Source: Enoplolaimus lenunculus (taxonomy: Eukaryota; Nematoda; Enoplea; Enoplida; Thoracostomopsidae). Taken from it: 64,000 nt of DNA. The first letter of the stretch is position 1, and every line of letters starts with the position of its first letter. The position numbers and the translations under genes are program-made. The DNA lies in contig JASANG010000538.1 of assembly GCA_030248215.1 (NCBI GenBank), forward strand, positions 116,841-180,840, read 5' to 3'. Of this stretch, positions 9,878 to 21,621 are shown piece by piece. A model generated the notes under the pieces. The model ran no database searches and was not told the DNA's origin. It saw nothing but the letters and a program-made list of their open reading frames with translations.

Positions 9878-10174
9878 CATGTGACGGCCGTGAACTTTGA
9901 TCGCAAACAAACTGTTGCCCCAAGAGTTTTCGGGATTTGTCAGAACGGTTAACAACTGGCAATTTTAAAATTAACCTCAAATTCCACTTTGACGATTTAT
10001 CGTAGCGGGTGTCAGACTCGCACGCCGTAATGTAAACGCTCTAAATCGTTGAAAGTTCTCTGTTGGAAACCGCGATGCCGGGCGCTAGAGTATCGATCAA
10101 GGCTGTTTGTTCAATAATCCGTATTCTCCCACGTCACCCCTTGAGGGTGCCACTAATGAACGGTGTATTTGTGA

Positions 10175-11647
10175 CTATGAAGCACCGATTGATCTCAATA
10201 CGTCATCAACATCCACATTAAATCCTTTAAATATTTTAGGTAAATTAGTCGCCAAACGGTCCCGATAGGCTGCAGTTGTGATTGGCCCCTGATGATTTAT
10301 CGTTGATCGACCGCAACTCCGAGACGTCGCCAGTCGATACGAATTCAAGACGTGCCATGAAATTTGAGTTGGCTCTCGATTGAACACTGCACAAACTTGA
10401 ATTCGATACTGTTCGCTGCAATTAAATCGTCGATCACTGATGACTGTGTAGTGTTTTGCCGATTCGGCGACTTCGACGCTCGCCAACTCTTGAATCGACT
10501 GTTCGAACAACGGTCGAGTTGTATTGGTCACTGAGCCATAATTGACGACGTATTTTTGAACCGGTTGATGCGGAAATTCAGTGCCAGGTTGAGGAAATTT
10601 CCACGCGATGAAGATTTGACCTCGGCCCAAATCGAGTGTTTTGATTCGAAGCGGATTGCAGTAGGCGTCTGGCGTTTGTCGGGACGCGGCGCTGCATTGC
10701 ATTCCGGTAACTGTTTCGCAGTTGAGGATGACGAGTATAAATCGAGACCGTTTGTTTCTGTCTGATCCTTTCTCGCGTCGTCCTTGAGTTCTACGTAAAC
10801 TGTGTTGTTTATGTCGATGTCGTTGTTGGATTGGCGATTTATTTTCATCAGCATTCACTATTTCGATAGCATTCGTTGCTTGTTTCGACTGTTGTGAACA
10901 CTTGTCTCCAGCAGTGACTGTTGGAAACAGCGTCAAAAAACATCGATTTCCAGCGGCGATATAGTTGACAAATTTTTCGTCGAGGACTACTCGACCGGAT
11001 GTCGTCGACGTCATTTGAGGTACCGGATACTGACCGGAAACACACTGGATTGGATAGAGTTTGAACGAAACTCGAACAACGTCTTGTGACTGCCAATTGA
11101 TTGGAAAATTTGGCATCGACCAACGAAACCGAATTTCAATCGAAGATTCATCCGGCGACATCTTTGGAGACGCAACAAGCTCTGGATTCATTGGTGTCAG
11201 ATGAAGGGGTTCCAGCTTACTCGAGTTAAGCGTGGCACTCACTGAACCAGCTGGGTCGGACGCAAGCCGGCCTCTGAGCTTAAACAAATACCTTGAGCAT
11301 AGATCGGCGCGTTCAAATTGCACGTAACCTCGGCCTCGGCTACGTTGATCAATTTTCATTGGACGATACTCGCTTGCTCCGTCGTTTTGATTGGTCGATG
11401 AAAATTCACCAGTCACTGTACTTGGCTCGACGGTGTCGCTCCAATGAATTTGAATGGCTTGAAAATTGTCCGGTTGAGTTAAATAAAAATGCTCAACGTC
11501 GTTCGCGTTGCTGATGTTCGCTGACGACAACGCAGGGCAACGTAGCGTTATGCATAACATTGCAAAAATTGCTGATGCAGTCTGACTGAATAATGTATTT
11601 AGACGGCATGGAAGCGTCAAAGCCATGTTTTGTGCTGGTGATTGCAT
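10175..11647 (-). CDS. Secreted fibronectin-III-like protein, 490 codons, no intron
   Basis: Continuous frame from ATG at 11647 to a stop at 10175, far longer than chance frames nearby and richer in G+C than its flanks. Residues 8-42 look like a signal peptide (hydrophobic ASAIFAMLCITL, then small residues near ALSSA); Met1 or Met8 could start. Residues about 45-150 and 155-250 have beta-sandwich-like patterns (IQIHW, IEIRFRWSMP); residues about 325-430 (CNPLRIKTLDLGRGQIFIAW then VQKYVVNYG and YRIQVCAV) are the clearest FN3 domain. A very basic linker (RHRHKQHSLRRTQGRREKG) separates them. Paired Cys and N-glycosylation sequons (NISN, NTT, NCS) support secretion. A basic multi-FN3 protein recalls anosmin, but I cannot establish this. 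An extracellular binding role is inference. Confidence 0.75.
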   Translation of the reverse strand: MQSPAQNMALTLPCRLNTLFSQTASAIFAMLCITLRCPALSSANISNANDVEHFYLTQPDNFQAIQIHWSDTVEPSTVTGEFSSTNQNDGASEYRPMKIDQRSRGRGYVQFERADLCSRYLFKLRGRLASDPAGSVSATLNSSKLEPLHLTPMNPELVASPKMSPDESSIEIRFRWSMPNFPINWQSQDVVRVSFKLYPIQCVSGQYPVPQMTSTTSGRVVLDEKFVNYIAAGNRCFLTLFPTVTAGDKCSQQSKQATNAIEIVNADENKSPIQQRHRHKQHSLRRTQGRREKGSDRNKRSRFILVILNCETVTGMQCSAASRQTPDAYCNPLRIKTLDLGRGQIFIAWKFPQPGTEFPHQPVQKYVVNYGSVTNTTRPLFEQSIQELASVEVAESAKHYTVISDRRFNCSEQYRIQVCAVFNREPTQISWHVLNSYRLATSRSCGRSTINHQGPITTAAYRDRLATNLPKIFKGFNVDVDDVLRSIGAS

Positions 11648-11679
11648 TGTATAACGCGTTTAATAGCGGAATTTTGAAA

Positions 11680-11688
11680 GTTATATAA
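11680..11688 (-). promoter_or_regulatory. Possible TATA box of the FN3-like gene
   Basis: CTTATATAA on the - strand lies about 35 bp upstream of the first ATG. If used, the 5' leader would be only a few bases, or translation would start at Met8. In AT-rich DNA such a match can arise by chance. Confidence 0.3.
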
Positions 11689-11820
11689 GATTAAAGTTAA
11701 GATGTGACTTGTAAAAAATATCCTGAAATTTAACGATTGTTCCACAGTTTCAGAATCAAGCATTCATAGCTATCCAAGTCGATGTTTAACGGTTAAGACC
11801 ATTTTCATATATGGTGTACT

Positions 11821-12003
11821 CAATGGCGGATACATGGGGGGCCACCCCGGCCGTGCCCCCCCCCCCTCCCCCCCAACAGCATCTCGACAAAGATTATATA
11901 GCAATTTTGTGACCATAGTTCGTGGTTTGTGTATGGGTGAAAAGTAAGTTTATTACCTGTGAAATTTTGGGCCCCCCATTTAGAGATCCTGGATCCGCCA
12001 CTG
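11821..12003 (-). mobile_element. Short TIR element with CAGTGGCGGATCC ends, second copy
   Basis: Same family and same orientation as 7817-7990. The left part contains a C-rich patch around 11855-11875. Confidence 0.8.
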
Positions 12004-12041
12004 GGTATACTATAAACAAGAGCGCATAATGTACCCTCTTC

Positions 12042-12340
12042 AACAAGAGTATGCAACTGGATGCATTTCTGTGTAGAAAAGAATGTTTCCAACGCGCGTT
12101 GCGTGTTTGGTCGATTTTCTTTATTTAGAGCTGGAGTCAAAATTTTCAGAGATTGAAATTAATATTTTGTTGCATACACTGAACAAGTGGTATGCTTATA
12201 GGTTTTACAAAATTTAACGTGTGACGAATGTGTAAAATCGACCCCCCCCCCACAACCAAGTGAGGGGGCAGGGCAAAAGCTACAACGAGTGCTGGTACAT
12301 TTTGTACAACTCAAAGCCTAACAAATTGCACACTCTTGTG
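12042..12340. mobile_element. TIR element with ACAAGAGTRTGCAACTGG ends
   Basis: Left CAACAAGAGTATGCAACTGG; right AAATTGCACACTCTTGTGG. Sub-terminal GCGTTGCGTGTTTGGTCG and GCAGGGCAAAAGC are complementary remnants. No coding capacity. Confidence 0.75.
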
Positions 12341-13172
12341 GTCATCCACTCCTGCTATAAGCAACAAAATGCAAACTGTATACGCCAACCTACAGTGCAC
12401 TAATAGGTACATATGTCCATAAGACGTGAGAGTCCAGCTCGAGAGTTAATCACCAGTAGCTGAGTAGTGGTAGCAAGCGGTTTGCACCCAGAGGTCATGG
12501 CGCAGGGTGAAAATGTTAAATTATTCATAAGCTTGAGGTTATGCGCAGCGCTTAACCTAAGCTTAACTTAAATCGCTTAGGTTTATAAGCTATTTTAGGA
12601 TCCAAAAATGCCAGCGTAACCTGGAATAACCAACCAGGATCAACCTATTGTATTGCTCTAAACTGACGGTTGGCACTGCAACTTGCCCGAAATACGTTTC
12701 TGTCTACCAAAATAGCTAAAAAAATCAAAGAATTTTTGTATGCGTCAACCCAATCACCCGAGACGAAATGAGCAAATTCTCTAATTCAGGGACCGGGCGA
12801 TAGGACCGAACAAAGTTCGCAAGCGAAACGAGCGAAAAGCTAAACGCCATTTTAGTACTAAACCCAAAATTTCTTGTTGTGATCCGTGTTTTGGGCAGCT
12901 TTTAAAGCTGAATAATCCCCTTTGGATTCGCCAGTGCACTTAGATTAAGTATTTAGTGCTAATTTTTGTTAGCACAAGTGTTTTAATGGTACTAATTCCA
13001 TGAATGACTGCAATTTGTTGTTACGCAAGCGTTTAACGAAGTTTACAAAGACACGCGGCGTTAAAGATAGTAAACTGAAAATTTTTCGCTTAAACACGTT
13101 GTTACGATGTTAATCAATTAAAATTTTTCGTATGAATATTTCACATTTTATTTGAGATTCATACGGGGTTCA
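12341..13172. other. No gene seen
   Basis: AT-rich DNA without a convincing open frame. A stretch near 12815-12850 (GCGAAACGAGCGAAAAGCTA) recurs near 33455, so part is an old dispersed repeat. Confidence 0.4.
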
Positions 13173-13828
13173 CGTTATAACTGGGGGCATCCCGGAACAC
13201 GTTTTGTCCCATGGTGACTCGACGTCAACATAAAATTTTGTGATCTGAATACCGCTTTGTAGACAAAATGTGAATGTCACATAATATTGGCTTACCAATT
13301 CCGCATCTGCAGAAATCATCGTATACAAACAGTCATATGACACATGGTACCGCGGGACATTTGTTTTAATATCATATGATTATTCCGAAATTCTACATAA
13401 ATCACGTGATATTATGGAGGACAATGCAATTTATGCACACGAATAATACAATAAAAAGCCAGATAATATAGCTGTAAGTGATTTCAAATACTAAATTAGC
13501 TTTTATTTTCCTGTTTCTGGTGAAAGTTCTGCCTAAATATATTTCTAAGTATAAACAGTTTAAACTTTAAATTTAGTATCATATGATATTCTACAGGACA
13601 GTCAGGCTAGCTTACCACAACCCTGCAGACATTTTCAAACATGTCATATGATACTGACGGACAATATTTCGAATATCATATGATATTGTAGTACAAATAG
13701 TGGATGTCACATTATGATAGCAGACAATTGAACATTTTTGAATTTGACAGCGAATTTACGTGTAGACAAAATGTTACCCGCTATTGTAATAGGGACAAAA
13801 CGTGTTCCAGGCTGCCCCAATTATAACG
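13173..13828. mobile_element. 656 bp TIR element rich in ATCATATGAT palindromes
   Basis: The ends are inverted copies over about 37 bp: CGTTATAACTGGGGGCATCC followed by GGAACACGTTTTGTCCC, and the complement at 13794-13828. Inside are at least six copies of the short palindrome ATCATATGAT or close variants (about 13335, 13372, 13408, 13580, 13645, 13678). No open frame of note. Superfamily unknown. Confidence 0.75.
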
Positions 13829-13835
13829 ACAAGGC

Positions 13836-13905
13836 ATACAAAGCGGAGATTGAACTAACGGCCTCAGGATGCCGAGGCATGCGCTCTACCGCTGCGCCGT
13901 GTAAC
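13836..13905 (-). ncRNA. tRNA-like (SINE-type) segment
   Basis: On the - strand an A-box-like GGCGCAGCGGTAGAGCGC and a B-box-like TTAGTTCAATCTCCGC are separated by about 30 bp, the usual tRNA spacing, with a CCTCGGCATCCTGAGG stem between them. An intact acceptor stem is not evident, so this is more likely a tRNA-derived SINE fragment or pseudogene than a working tRNA. It directly abuts the TIR element 13173-13828. Confidence 0.5.
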
Positions 13906-14277
13906 CCGCATCTCTTACTACATTTTTCGTCGACTTATATGTATCAACACTGTCGGCATGCATACTATACAATGTGCATTGCATATGTTGCATATACACC
14001 AGGACAAACATGTCTTACATGCTTCCAGGCTGCAAAACCAAGACACTGGATCCATCTTGAATTTCAAGTCAAAGATTTTGTCCTGCACGCACGCGTAATA
14101 AATTCAGTATAACGCTTAACCGAAGCTTTGTAAGCTGATTTGACCGTATTTTACAACTTATATTTTATATGGTTTCATTTTGCTACATTGCCAATCATAG
14201 TCAGCATCGCAAACCTGAAAACCAACCAAATATAGTGCAACAAAAATTGGGGCAAAAACCATATTATGGCATATTGG

Positions 14278-14471
14278 GCCCATGTATAGAACAGGGCCGG
14301 ATTGTTTTCTGGAGGACCTATAATAGAGTCAGTTTAAGCTTTAGACTATTTTTTTGCTTAGGCTTCGGCTTAGGCTTAGGAATAGGCTCATCAATACGCT
14401 TAGGCTTAGGCTTAGGCTTATGCTTAGGAATATGCTTATACTACTGTTCGGCCCTGTTACATACATGGTCC
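14278..14471. mobile_element. TTAGGC-core TIR element, variant C
   Basis: Left GGCCCATGTATAGAACAGGG; right CTACTGTTCGGCCCTG followed by TACATGGTCC. Contains two hexamer runs (GGCTTAGG) separated by GGAATAGGCTCATC. Variant C has CAGGGCCGGA in place of CAGGGGCGGA. Confidence 0.85.
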
Positions 14472-16431
14472 GCATATTGTAACCACAGGCGAATTCACCA
14501 ACGCCACTCAGTCCTGGATCACCCGCTGAAAACCCAAAATATTTTGTATTAAGATTTGTCACTAAAATTGCGTTTGGCTTCTCGTGTGAACTTCCTTGAC
14601 TGGTTCAAAACTGGTTGCTGCAGTGTTACCAACAAATCATTATTGGCTAAAATGTGATTTAACTCAAACATTGGGGCGATATTTCGCCATGGACGCCAGC
14701 AAATGCTCACGGGGTGTACGCAAACCTGTGACCCCACTGAAGCTTCCTGAACAATTTTTGTTTAATTATTTAGGTATATGGAGGAAAAATATTGCTTAAA
14801 AATCACACTGTCAGCCTATAAATACGTTTTGATCAAATACTATAGATCGACTTATACACTTGACAACTGAATATTCCGTCAGCGCCCACATATTTCGCCC
14901 ACTTAACATATCAGACGTCCAAAAATTTCATATTCAAATTCAAAATATTGCCAAAAAGTCTCTTAAAAGCATCAAAATACAAACAAATATAAATACTAAA
15001 ACTGCATTTGCGCACTCTTATCTCGTAAATGTAATACGAGAACACGCGTAAACTCAAACTGCAATACGACAACATTTAAAATGGCAAAAAAAACAGTAAA
15101 AACAAGTATTGACTACAAATACAATTGCACGCATTTCAATATTATTATTATGCAACCTCGTATTGTTGTCAACAATAGCTACTATTGCTACCTCGTTTGA
15201 CGACGCAACAAATCGTATCCTATGGGCAGAGGGAGATAAATATTTCGAAATTTCTAAAGAATCAAGAACTCGCAAACATGTTTCCCTGCTGGATTTTAAA
15301 TGACAAATAGAATTTTCGTCTGTTCGATTCACTCGTTCGTAAAATAAACGGTGTAAAACCGAGATTATATACCCTGCCCTGAAATTGTAATTTTGGCTAC
15401 GCATTTGCAACAGATACTGAATAACAACTTTTTACTAACATTTAAGTGTCATTTGCGTTAAATTGACTATAAAAGTGCGTTTGTCAGGTATTTTTACGCG
15501 TTTAGCCACTGATGTCACTCGAATGTTCAGTAAAATAGGTGTTTTTAGACAAAATGTAGTTTTGTAATCTTATGTAATTGACCGTCAGATGGATAAATAT
15601 TTGAAATTTACTATCATGTAAGTACTTCTAGAAGAATTATTACATATGGACTTAGCGGAAGACCTGAGAATGCTGTCTTTTAATCTAGCGAATCAGATTC
15701 TGAGAGTGGCGGATCCAGGCGAGGCGCCTTTGTCAGAAATTTTTTGGTGATAAAATGATAAGGTTTCTACTTTACAATTTTTTGCTGCTAATTGCATAAA
15801 TGTAGTATAAATTAAAAATTGCGTTTTATAACCATTTGCCATTCCTCACCATCCGTCAGAATTTCCGGGATACGCCTTTGGTTTCTGGAAAACGTGGAAA
15901 AATCCAGCTCATGGGCTGATCCAGGGAAAAGGTATCCCTCACCGGTTTGGCTATGATGTAAATTTTAAGATTCCAACGGTTCACAGTTGAAGCTCAACAT
16001 GTGTGTTTTCTAGCCAAATATTTGAAAACTACGTCAAAGTTTAACATCCCAAATTCAAAATATTGTCTGACTTTGGTACAATTTTTCAATTTTTACATCA
16101 AAAAAATTTGCTAAAATTTCGTTTTAAAAATTGCAAAAATTTCGCAACACAAAAGTTTGTCGAATATCAGAAGTCAACTGCAAATTCAAGATTCGTCACT
16201 GAACTCACTTAGATTTCACACTTGAAGCCGTTTCGTTCGCTGTATTAATGATTTCTATTTCATCTGAGATTTACTAATGGTTCAAACCAAAACCCACTCA
16301 TATGGGGCCTATTAGTGTCATCGTTTGTGTATTAATCAGAACTTGACACTGGGCCTACTCATCTTGCAAAACATTTCCTTACTCCTAAAATTGCAGGAAA
16401 TGCCCAAACAGTGTGCATTGTATTAAAAGTT
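14472..16431. other. No gene or clear repeat family seen
   Basis: Short open frames on both strands (for example 15054-15410 -) lack recognisable domains and splice context. A GTGGCGGATCCAGG motif at 15707 suggests a decayed member of the CAGTGGCGGATCC family. Confidence 0.4.
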
Positions 16432-16591
16432 GGCCAATGTAAACAAGAGAGGCGGAACAGCGTTATAACCATATTCCTAAGCCTAAGCGTAAGGCTAAGC
16501 CTAAGCCAAAGCAAAAAAATAGTCCAAACCTTAAGCTTATTCTATTCATGTAGCATAGAAAAACGTTCCGCCCCTGATCTTTGCATTGGCC
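16432..16591. mobile_element. TTAGGC-core TIR element, variant A (short)
   Basis: Left GGCCAATGTAAACAAGAGAG; right CCGCCCCTGATCTTTGCATT then GGCC. The hexamer run is CCTAAGCCTAAG-like. About 160 bp, one of the shortest complete copies. Confidence 0.85.
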
Positions 16592-16979
16592 TAAAAGTTT
16601 TTCGCGTACATATTTATACGTCGTTGTTTTATTCTAAACTTTATTCGGAAATCAAACTATTACGTCTATTTTATCTGTCATTTTTTCAATGAAATTCGCA
16701 TCAAAACCCTGTATGTATCCGTAGCTGAGTTCTGCAGGCAATTTGATCGTTGTGATGTCACAAAGGGAAGATTTAAAAATGAAAATTTCAAATAAAGCAT
16801 TTTTTATATTTTAAAACAGTATAAAACAAAATAGACAATCGTAATATTAAATGTATAAATATTGCACAACACTGTCGATATTAAAATACTAAACTGCATT
16901 TTGCAAATTGTACATATTAACATCAGACTGTGTGGTGCATTTCAGTAGCACTTAGGGCTGCGCTATGCTTTTGTTGACG

Positions 16980-17408
16980 TGCAGCGCCTTCAGTCACATG
17001 CACGTTGACGGGCGGCGCCATGTTTGCGTACGATACCGTGCAGTGGCGGAGGTGGACGTACGGTGACAGACGGCGCCCCACGGGGTGACGGACGGTGGCG
17101 GACGGCGCCGTATATGCGTACGATACCGTACACTGACGGACGGTGACGATCGGGGCCGCACGGATGACAGACAGAGACATACGGCGCCGTACGAATGACG
17201 GACGGTGACGGACGGCGCTGCATTTGCGTACTATACCGTATAGTAACGAACGGTGACGGACGGCGCCGTACTGGTGACGGAAGATGACGGACGGTGCCGG
17301 ACGAATGACGGACAGTGACGGACGGCGCCGTACGGGTGACGGAAGGTGACGGACGGTGCCAGACGGATGACGGACGGTTACGGACGACGCCGGACGGGTC
17401 ATGGACGG
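16980..17408. repeat. GC-rich imperfect minisatellite built on GACGGACGGCGCC
   Basis: Irregular units of about 30 bp with GTGACGGACGGCGCCGTACG and variants. Open frames on the - strand across it are repeat by-products (rich in Arg, Pro, Ser, Val, His). It resembles the core of the array at 3032-3440 and the middle of the 92 bp element at 9786-9877. Confidence 0.8.
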
Positions 17409-17539
17409 TGATGGAACCCTTAATAAATGGTTGAGAAATTGCAGAACAAAACAATAGTGAAATATGACCCTCACATCAAATGTTTGTGGCATTTGGTATA
17501 AATTACATTGTTCAAACCAAAAACGTACCCTCGAGGGGC

Positions 17540-17685
17540 CAATGTGAGGCCGTGTCCCTCTCAAATTTGGCTGGTGTCGCCCCCAGATAGACTCGGGTCT
17601 AAAAGCAAACAATCTTGAATTGCAATTATAGGGTGCGCCCGAAAAATTATTCTGTGCCCCCAAATATAATTTTCTGCTGACGCTG
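17540..17685. repeat. Dispersed repeat shared with 39262-39392
   Basis: Both copies contain AAACAATCTTGAATTGCAAT and GTGCCCCCAAATATAATTTT in the same order, with an AGACTCGG motif to the left. Confidence 0.7.
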
Positions 17686-17874
17686 GTGATTGAAATATTC
17701 TGAAATTAATAAAACAACAATTAACGTTTGTACGAGCCTTTTGTCGTCGGAACGCAGGACAGATTATCCAATCTCAAGAGAGTCAATGCTTAGGCGCAGG
17801 CATAAATATTCGTTTTCTTAATCCAAAGCCAAGCGTGCAACGTAGTGCAAAGTCGTGAATTAGTACACAATGCG

Positions 17875-18091
17875 TACACTGTAAAAAATGGTGAGTCTAA
17901 TTGACTCTCTTTCGGAAATAGACTTTTCCGGACTGCACAAACTGATTCAAATTCAACTCCGCCAGGGTCAAACATGCGACATAGTGAATCGAATTTAACT
18001 CTTCTGAAGTCGGATTTGACTCAGTTTGTGTAGTCAGGAAAAGCCTATTTCGGAGAGAGAGTCAATTTGACTCACCATTTTTTGCAGTGTA
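17875..18091. mobile_element. TA-flanked TIR element (CACTGTAAAAAATGGTGAG family)
   Basis: Long inverted arms: CACTGTAAAAAATGGTGAGT at the left and ACTCACCATTTTTTGCAGTG at the right, with AATTGACTCTC and GAAATAG next. A TA dinucleotide lies on each side, as expected for Tc1/mariner-type integration. Relatives: 38892-39104, 46126-46430, a half copy at 51310-51456, fragments at 19213 and 43430. Confidence 0.85.
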
Positions 18092-19891
18092 GGGACCTTT
18101 CACTTTTTCTACAAAAAATTCTGAGAGGAAAAATTGTAAGGCGCGGACCATTTTATCACATAAAAAATTCTGTTGAGGGGGCCTACGCCACCCTCATCGA
18201 GTGCCACTAGCGACTATATGGTACGTTTTACTTAAAATTAAAATGCACATGACATAACGCTAACTAAAGACAAACTATCAGAGTCTCAGATAAGCGCACA
18301 CGTCTAGAAAACTATTACTTGTTGTGATTGACATGTATTTTATATGTTTTACAAACGCAGTTTTAAACATTTATACCCACACCTTTGTTGTTTCGTTTAA
18401 TTAATGTTCTGCAATCAAAGCCAACCATGCAAAAAACATAGACGACTGCAGTCAAATTGCAAAAATTTTGCTAATTTCGCGTGCGCTTCGGGGGCGGAGT
18501 GCAATGTATCGCATAGTAAAACAACTTAGTCTACTCGTTTTTACCATTAATCAATAATTGTTTATTTTATATGTGATAAACATTTAAATTTAAGTAGGTT
18601 GTTGACACTTAGAGTAATGGATCATCCACGTAATAATGCGCGCATAGTTGTCAAAAATTGTCCACCCACCCTCTTAGGACCAGTGTCAAAAAACGATGCT
18701 ATAACGAAGGCCTGATGACAACGTCCCACCCTGTACTTAGAGAGTCGGTTTTGTCTTAACAGTGTTCCAAGGGAGTATGGACAAAACAGAGTCCCTCGGT
18801 AGGGACTACTGATAAAACGCAGCAGTGGCGAATTCAGAATGTTTCCGCGAGGGACAACGACGGATCCAGGGTCGGAATGGGAGACGCTGTTGTAACTTCA
18901 ACTGGTCCTGTCGATGGATTAATTTTGCGATGCAAATAGTTCATCTGAAGCTCGTATACAGTGTCATTTGGCTTGACGAATTCAAAAATATTGCACATTC
19001 AGCGAAAATGTCCATTCTCAATGTATCGAAAAATGTGCTACAGAAATGCACTTTGAATTGAAACTGCAAAATTTCTCAGAACACAACATTCGTTGCCCCC
19101 TGGGAAAGATACGTTTGGTGTTTTGTAATATTTTAGTCTTTAGCCTCTGTGCTCAAAATATTTCGTCATTTTAAGGTTTGAAAAGTGTGCTGAAAGAGCG
19201 GACACTTTACAACTCATGGACTGCAAAAAGGTGGTGAAGTAGATTGACTCTCTCAGAAATAGGCTCTATGGTACTTCACAAACTTACAAGATCCATGTTC
19301 AGTAGTTTATCTTCCGCAGCGAATATATAATAGAAGGCTTACATTGACCTAACGCCTCATTGTATGATAAGAAATTCTTTTTCTGATCTTAGAGGGATCC
19401 ATATTCCGTTTCCTCAGCTGCAAACACATATATCCATATTATTAAAGCTGGAACACTCCACATACGTATACCTTACGGCCGTCATGGTATCAAATTAGTA
19501 AAAAAGTATACATTAATTCCTTCCAAGACATAGAAACTATTAATTTAGCTGCAATTTTACATTCTTATTTTATTAACGCAGCAAAAATTACAATTAACAG
19601 CTTTTAAATATTAATAAATTTGTTTTTACGCCATTATTCAATGGATATGGGCCCTTGAGCAACCGTATGACAATTCAGCAATGGTACAGCGGCGCCACCC
19701 GCGACGCAAAAAAGTTGTTAAACTGGAATTAACAACGATTTTCAAAAGTTTTAAAATGTTCAATTTTAAAATAAAACTTTATTTTGAGTAAAGTTTGAAA
19801 ATTTGACAGAAAAGTTAACCGAAGCGTAAAACTTTGGTCTGTATAACATTGGTTGGACGTAAGGCGAAGCCAACGTTTTCGTCATCACGGT
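18092..19891. other. No gene seen
   Basis: AT-rich sequence with short frames only. Contains a decayed fragment of the TA-flanked family near 19213-19280. Confidence 0.4.
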
Positions 19892-20102
19892 CGGTGTAAA
19901 GAACACGGGCGGAACAGTATTATAAGCATATTCCTAAACCTAAGCCTAAACCCAAGCCTAAACCTAAGCCTAAGCGTAAGAATGAGCATATTCTTAAGCC
20001 TAAGCCTAGGCCTAAGCCAAGCAAAAAACTGCTCTAAAGCTTAAGCTTACTCTATTGCAGTCCCACAGAAAAACGTTCCGGCCCTGATCTTTACATGGAC
20101 CG
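19892..20102. mobile_element. TTAGGC-core TIR element, variant A
   Basis: Left GTGTAAAGAACACGGGCGGA; right TTCCGGCCCTGATCTTTACA then TGGAC. Two hexamer runs of CCTAAG type. The right end has GGCCC rather than GCCCC, a mixture of variants A and C. Confidence 0.85.
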
Positions 20103-20189
20103 TCGTCACAAAGCTGACATTTTATATATTTTATATTTTGGTTTTACATGCGTTTCTTTTGTTCAGCAAACATCATAATTAATCAGTTG

Positions 20190-20307
20190 GCTAAGCCTAT
20201 TCCTAAACCTAAGCCTATGCATAAGCAAAAATTTTAGTGTAAAGCTTAAACTGACTCTACTACAGCCTCTCCGGAAAACGATCCAGCCCTGTTCTATACG
20301 TGGGCCC
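20190..20307. mobile_element. TTAGGC-core element, variant C, left part missing
   Basis: Only the right half is recognisable: CCTAAGCC run, AAAGCTTAAACTGACTCTA, then CAGCCCTGTTCTATACGTGG and GCCC. Confidence 0.7.
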
Positions 20308-20471
20308 GTAGGCTTATACCTAGACTTAGGCACAGGTATAGCGGAAGTGTCAACCTAAGCCTAAGCGTAAGCGTAGGCTTCGACAAATAATGCACAAGTG
20401 TTAGCTTAGTTAGGGCTTTCATCAAGTTACCTATTGTGTGATTGGAAATTTTTCTACTACTACTACTACTA

Positions 20472-20738
20472 CTAACCCTTTCACTCATAGAGTATACTAT
20501 GAGCAACTAAATGCAAGTATGAGCAACACAGACACTGTGAGCAATGTTGAATAATTCTGACATATATGTGCAGAGCACAATCTGTACAAGACGTGAGAGC
20601 CCCCTCGGGCTCGAGCATCAAGCTCCTATAGCTCAGTGGTCATCGTAAACGCCTCCTACAAGTGGGAATGGGGTTCGAATCTCACCTTGAAATTGCATCT
20701 CATGTGAAATTGAAAATATTCATGTCAGAAAGGGTTAA
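20472..20738 (+). mobile_element. TTAA-type TIR element carrying a tRNA-like segment
   Basis: Ends (C)TAACCCTTTC at the left and GAAAGGGTTAA at the right; the right flank is TTAA and the left CTAA. Inside, on the + strand, TATAGCTCAGTGGTC (A box) and GGGGTTCGAATCTCACC (B box) sit about 35 bp apart, preceded by GACGTGAGAGCCCCCTCGGG. A (TAC)n microsatellite touches the left end. The combination of piggyBac-like ends and a Pol III promoter-like core is shared with the copies in the palindrome. Confidence 0.75.
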
Positions 20739-21621
20739 GTACGTTTCGGTAAAAATCGGTTTGCGGTCAATATTATTCCGCCCTTTGAAGTTCCAAGCTG
20801 ATTTTCAATTCGTTTCCGGTTCAATATGTTTTACCTGTTTTCTTCCTATAAAACACAATGGACGGTAGTCTTGTATTGTAAAAAGCCATAATGTTGTCTT
20901 AAACATACCACTTCAGCGTGCCATACATGGTCTGGCAATAGCTCGTGTATACAAATCATTCGCTACGTTCACTACTCCGTATGGGTAGGCTAACACCCCA
21001 GAACCCAAGTGTCCCTGGCTAACTCATAATACCAAACCCATGAGCAAACCATAGGCAGATTTGCGCACGGGGGTTGATGGTGCACCCCTCTATAGGTTAT
21101 CTAAACAATTTTTATTTCGGTAGGGTAAATATAGAGATTGATAATATGGTACCTTTACAGTTAAAATCAGCTTATTTGATATATTTTCCTTTTGAACCGA
21201 ATTGGATTCACCTGAAACTAATATCCTGATGCGACCCATTTGAGCAAATACGTTGACAATAAAACCTACTTTAAGGCAAACGATATTAACAATAGAAGTT
21301 TGTGTATTGTAGTGCACCGCCGTAAGGGACATTGTGTGCCATAATTCGTTAATGGCTTAATATTAATATTTATCTTTAATGTGTCTGTGTCATGCGAAAT
21401 TAGGTTTGCTTTATATACTCTGGTATTTTTGGCTAAATGTCTCAAAGAAAACATATTAATTTTAAACCAAACGGTCAATCAAGGATTTGCCGGTGCGGGG
21501 GAGACAGTTACTTTTTGGTGTTTAATAGGCAAATTTGACAGTTTTAAACTGAGATTGCAGCAAATTTTAAAATATGATTAAAGATTGACAAATTGCGCCG
21601 AAGGTTCAAAAGTTGCGCCCA
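20739..21621. other. No gene seen
   Basis: Short frames only; no domain or splice-site context that I can support. Confidence 0.4.

Noticed and set aside
16923-17663. 246- and 154-codon frames on the - strand
   Set aside because: They run through an imperfect GC-rich minisatellite; composition is set by the repeat and there is no domain.
20590-20700. Functional tRNA gene
   Set aside because: A and B boxes are good but there is no matching acceptor stem, and the same sequence recurs inside several TTAA-flanked elements.
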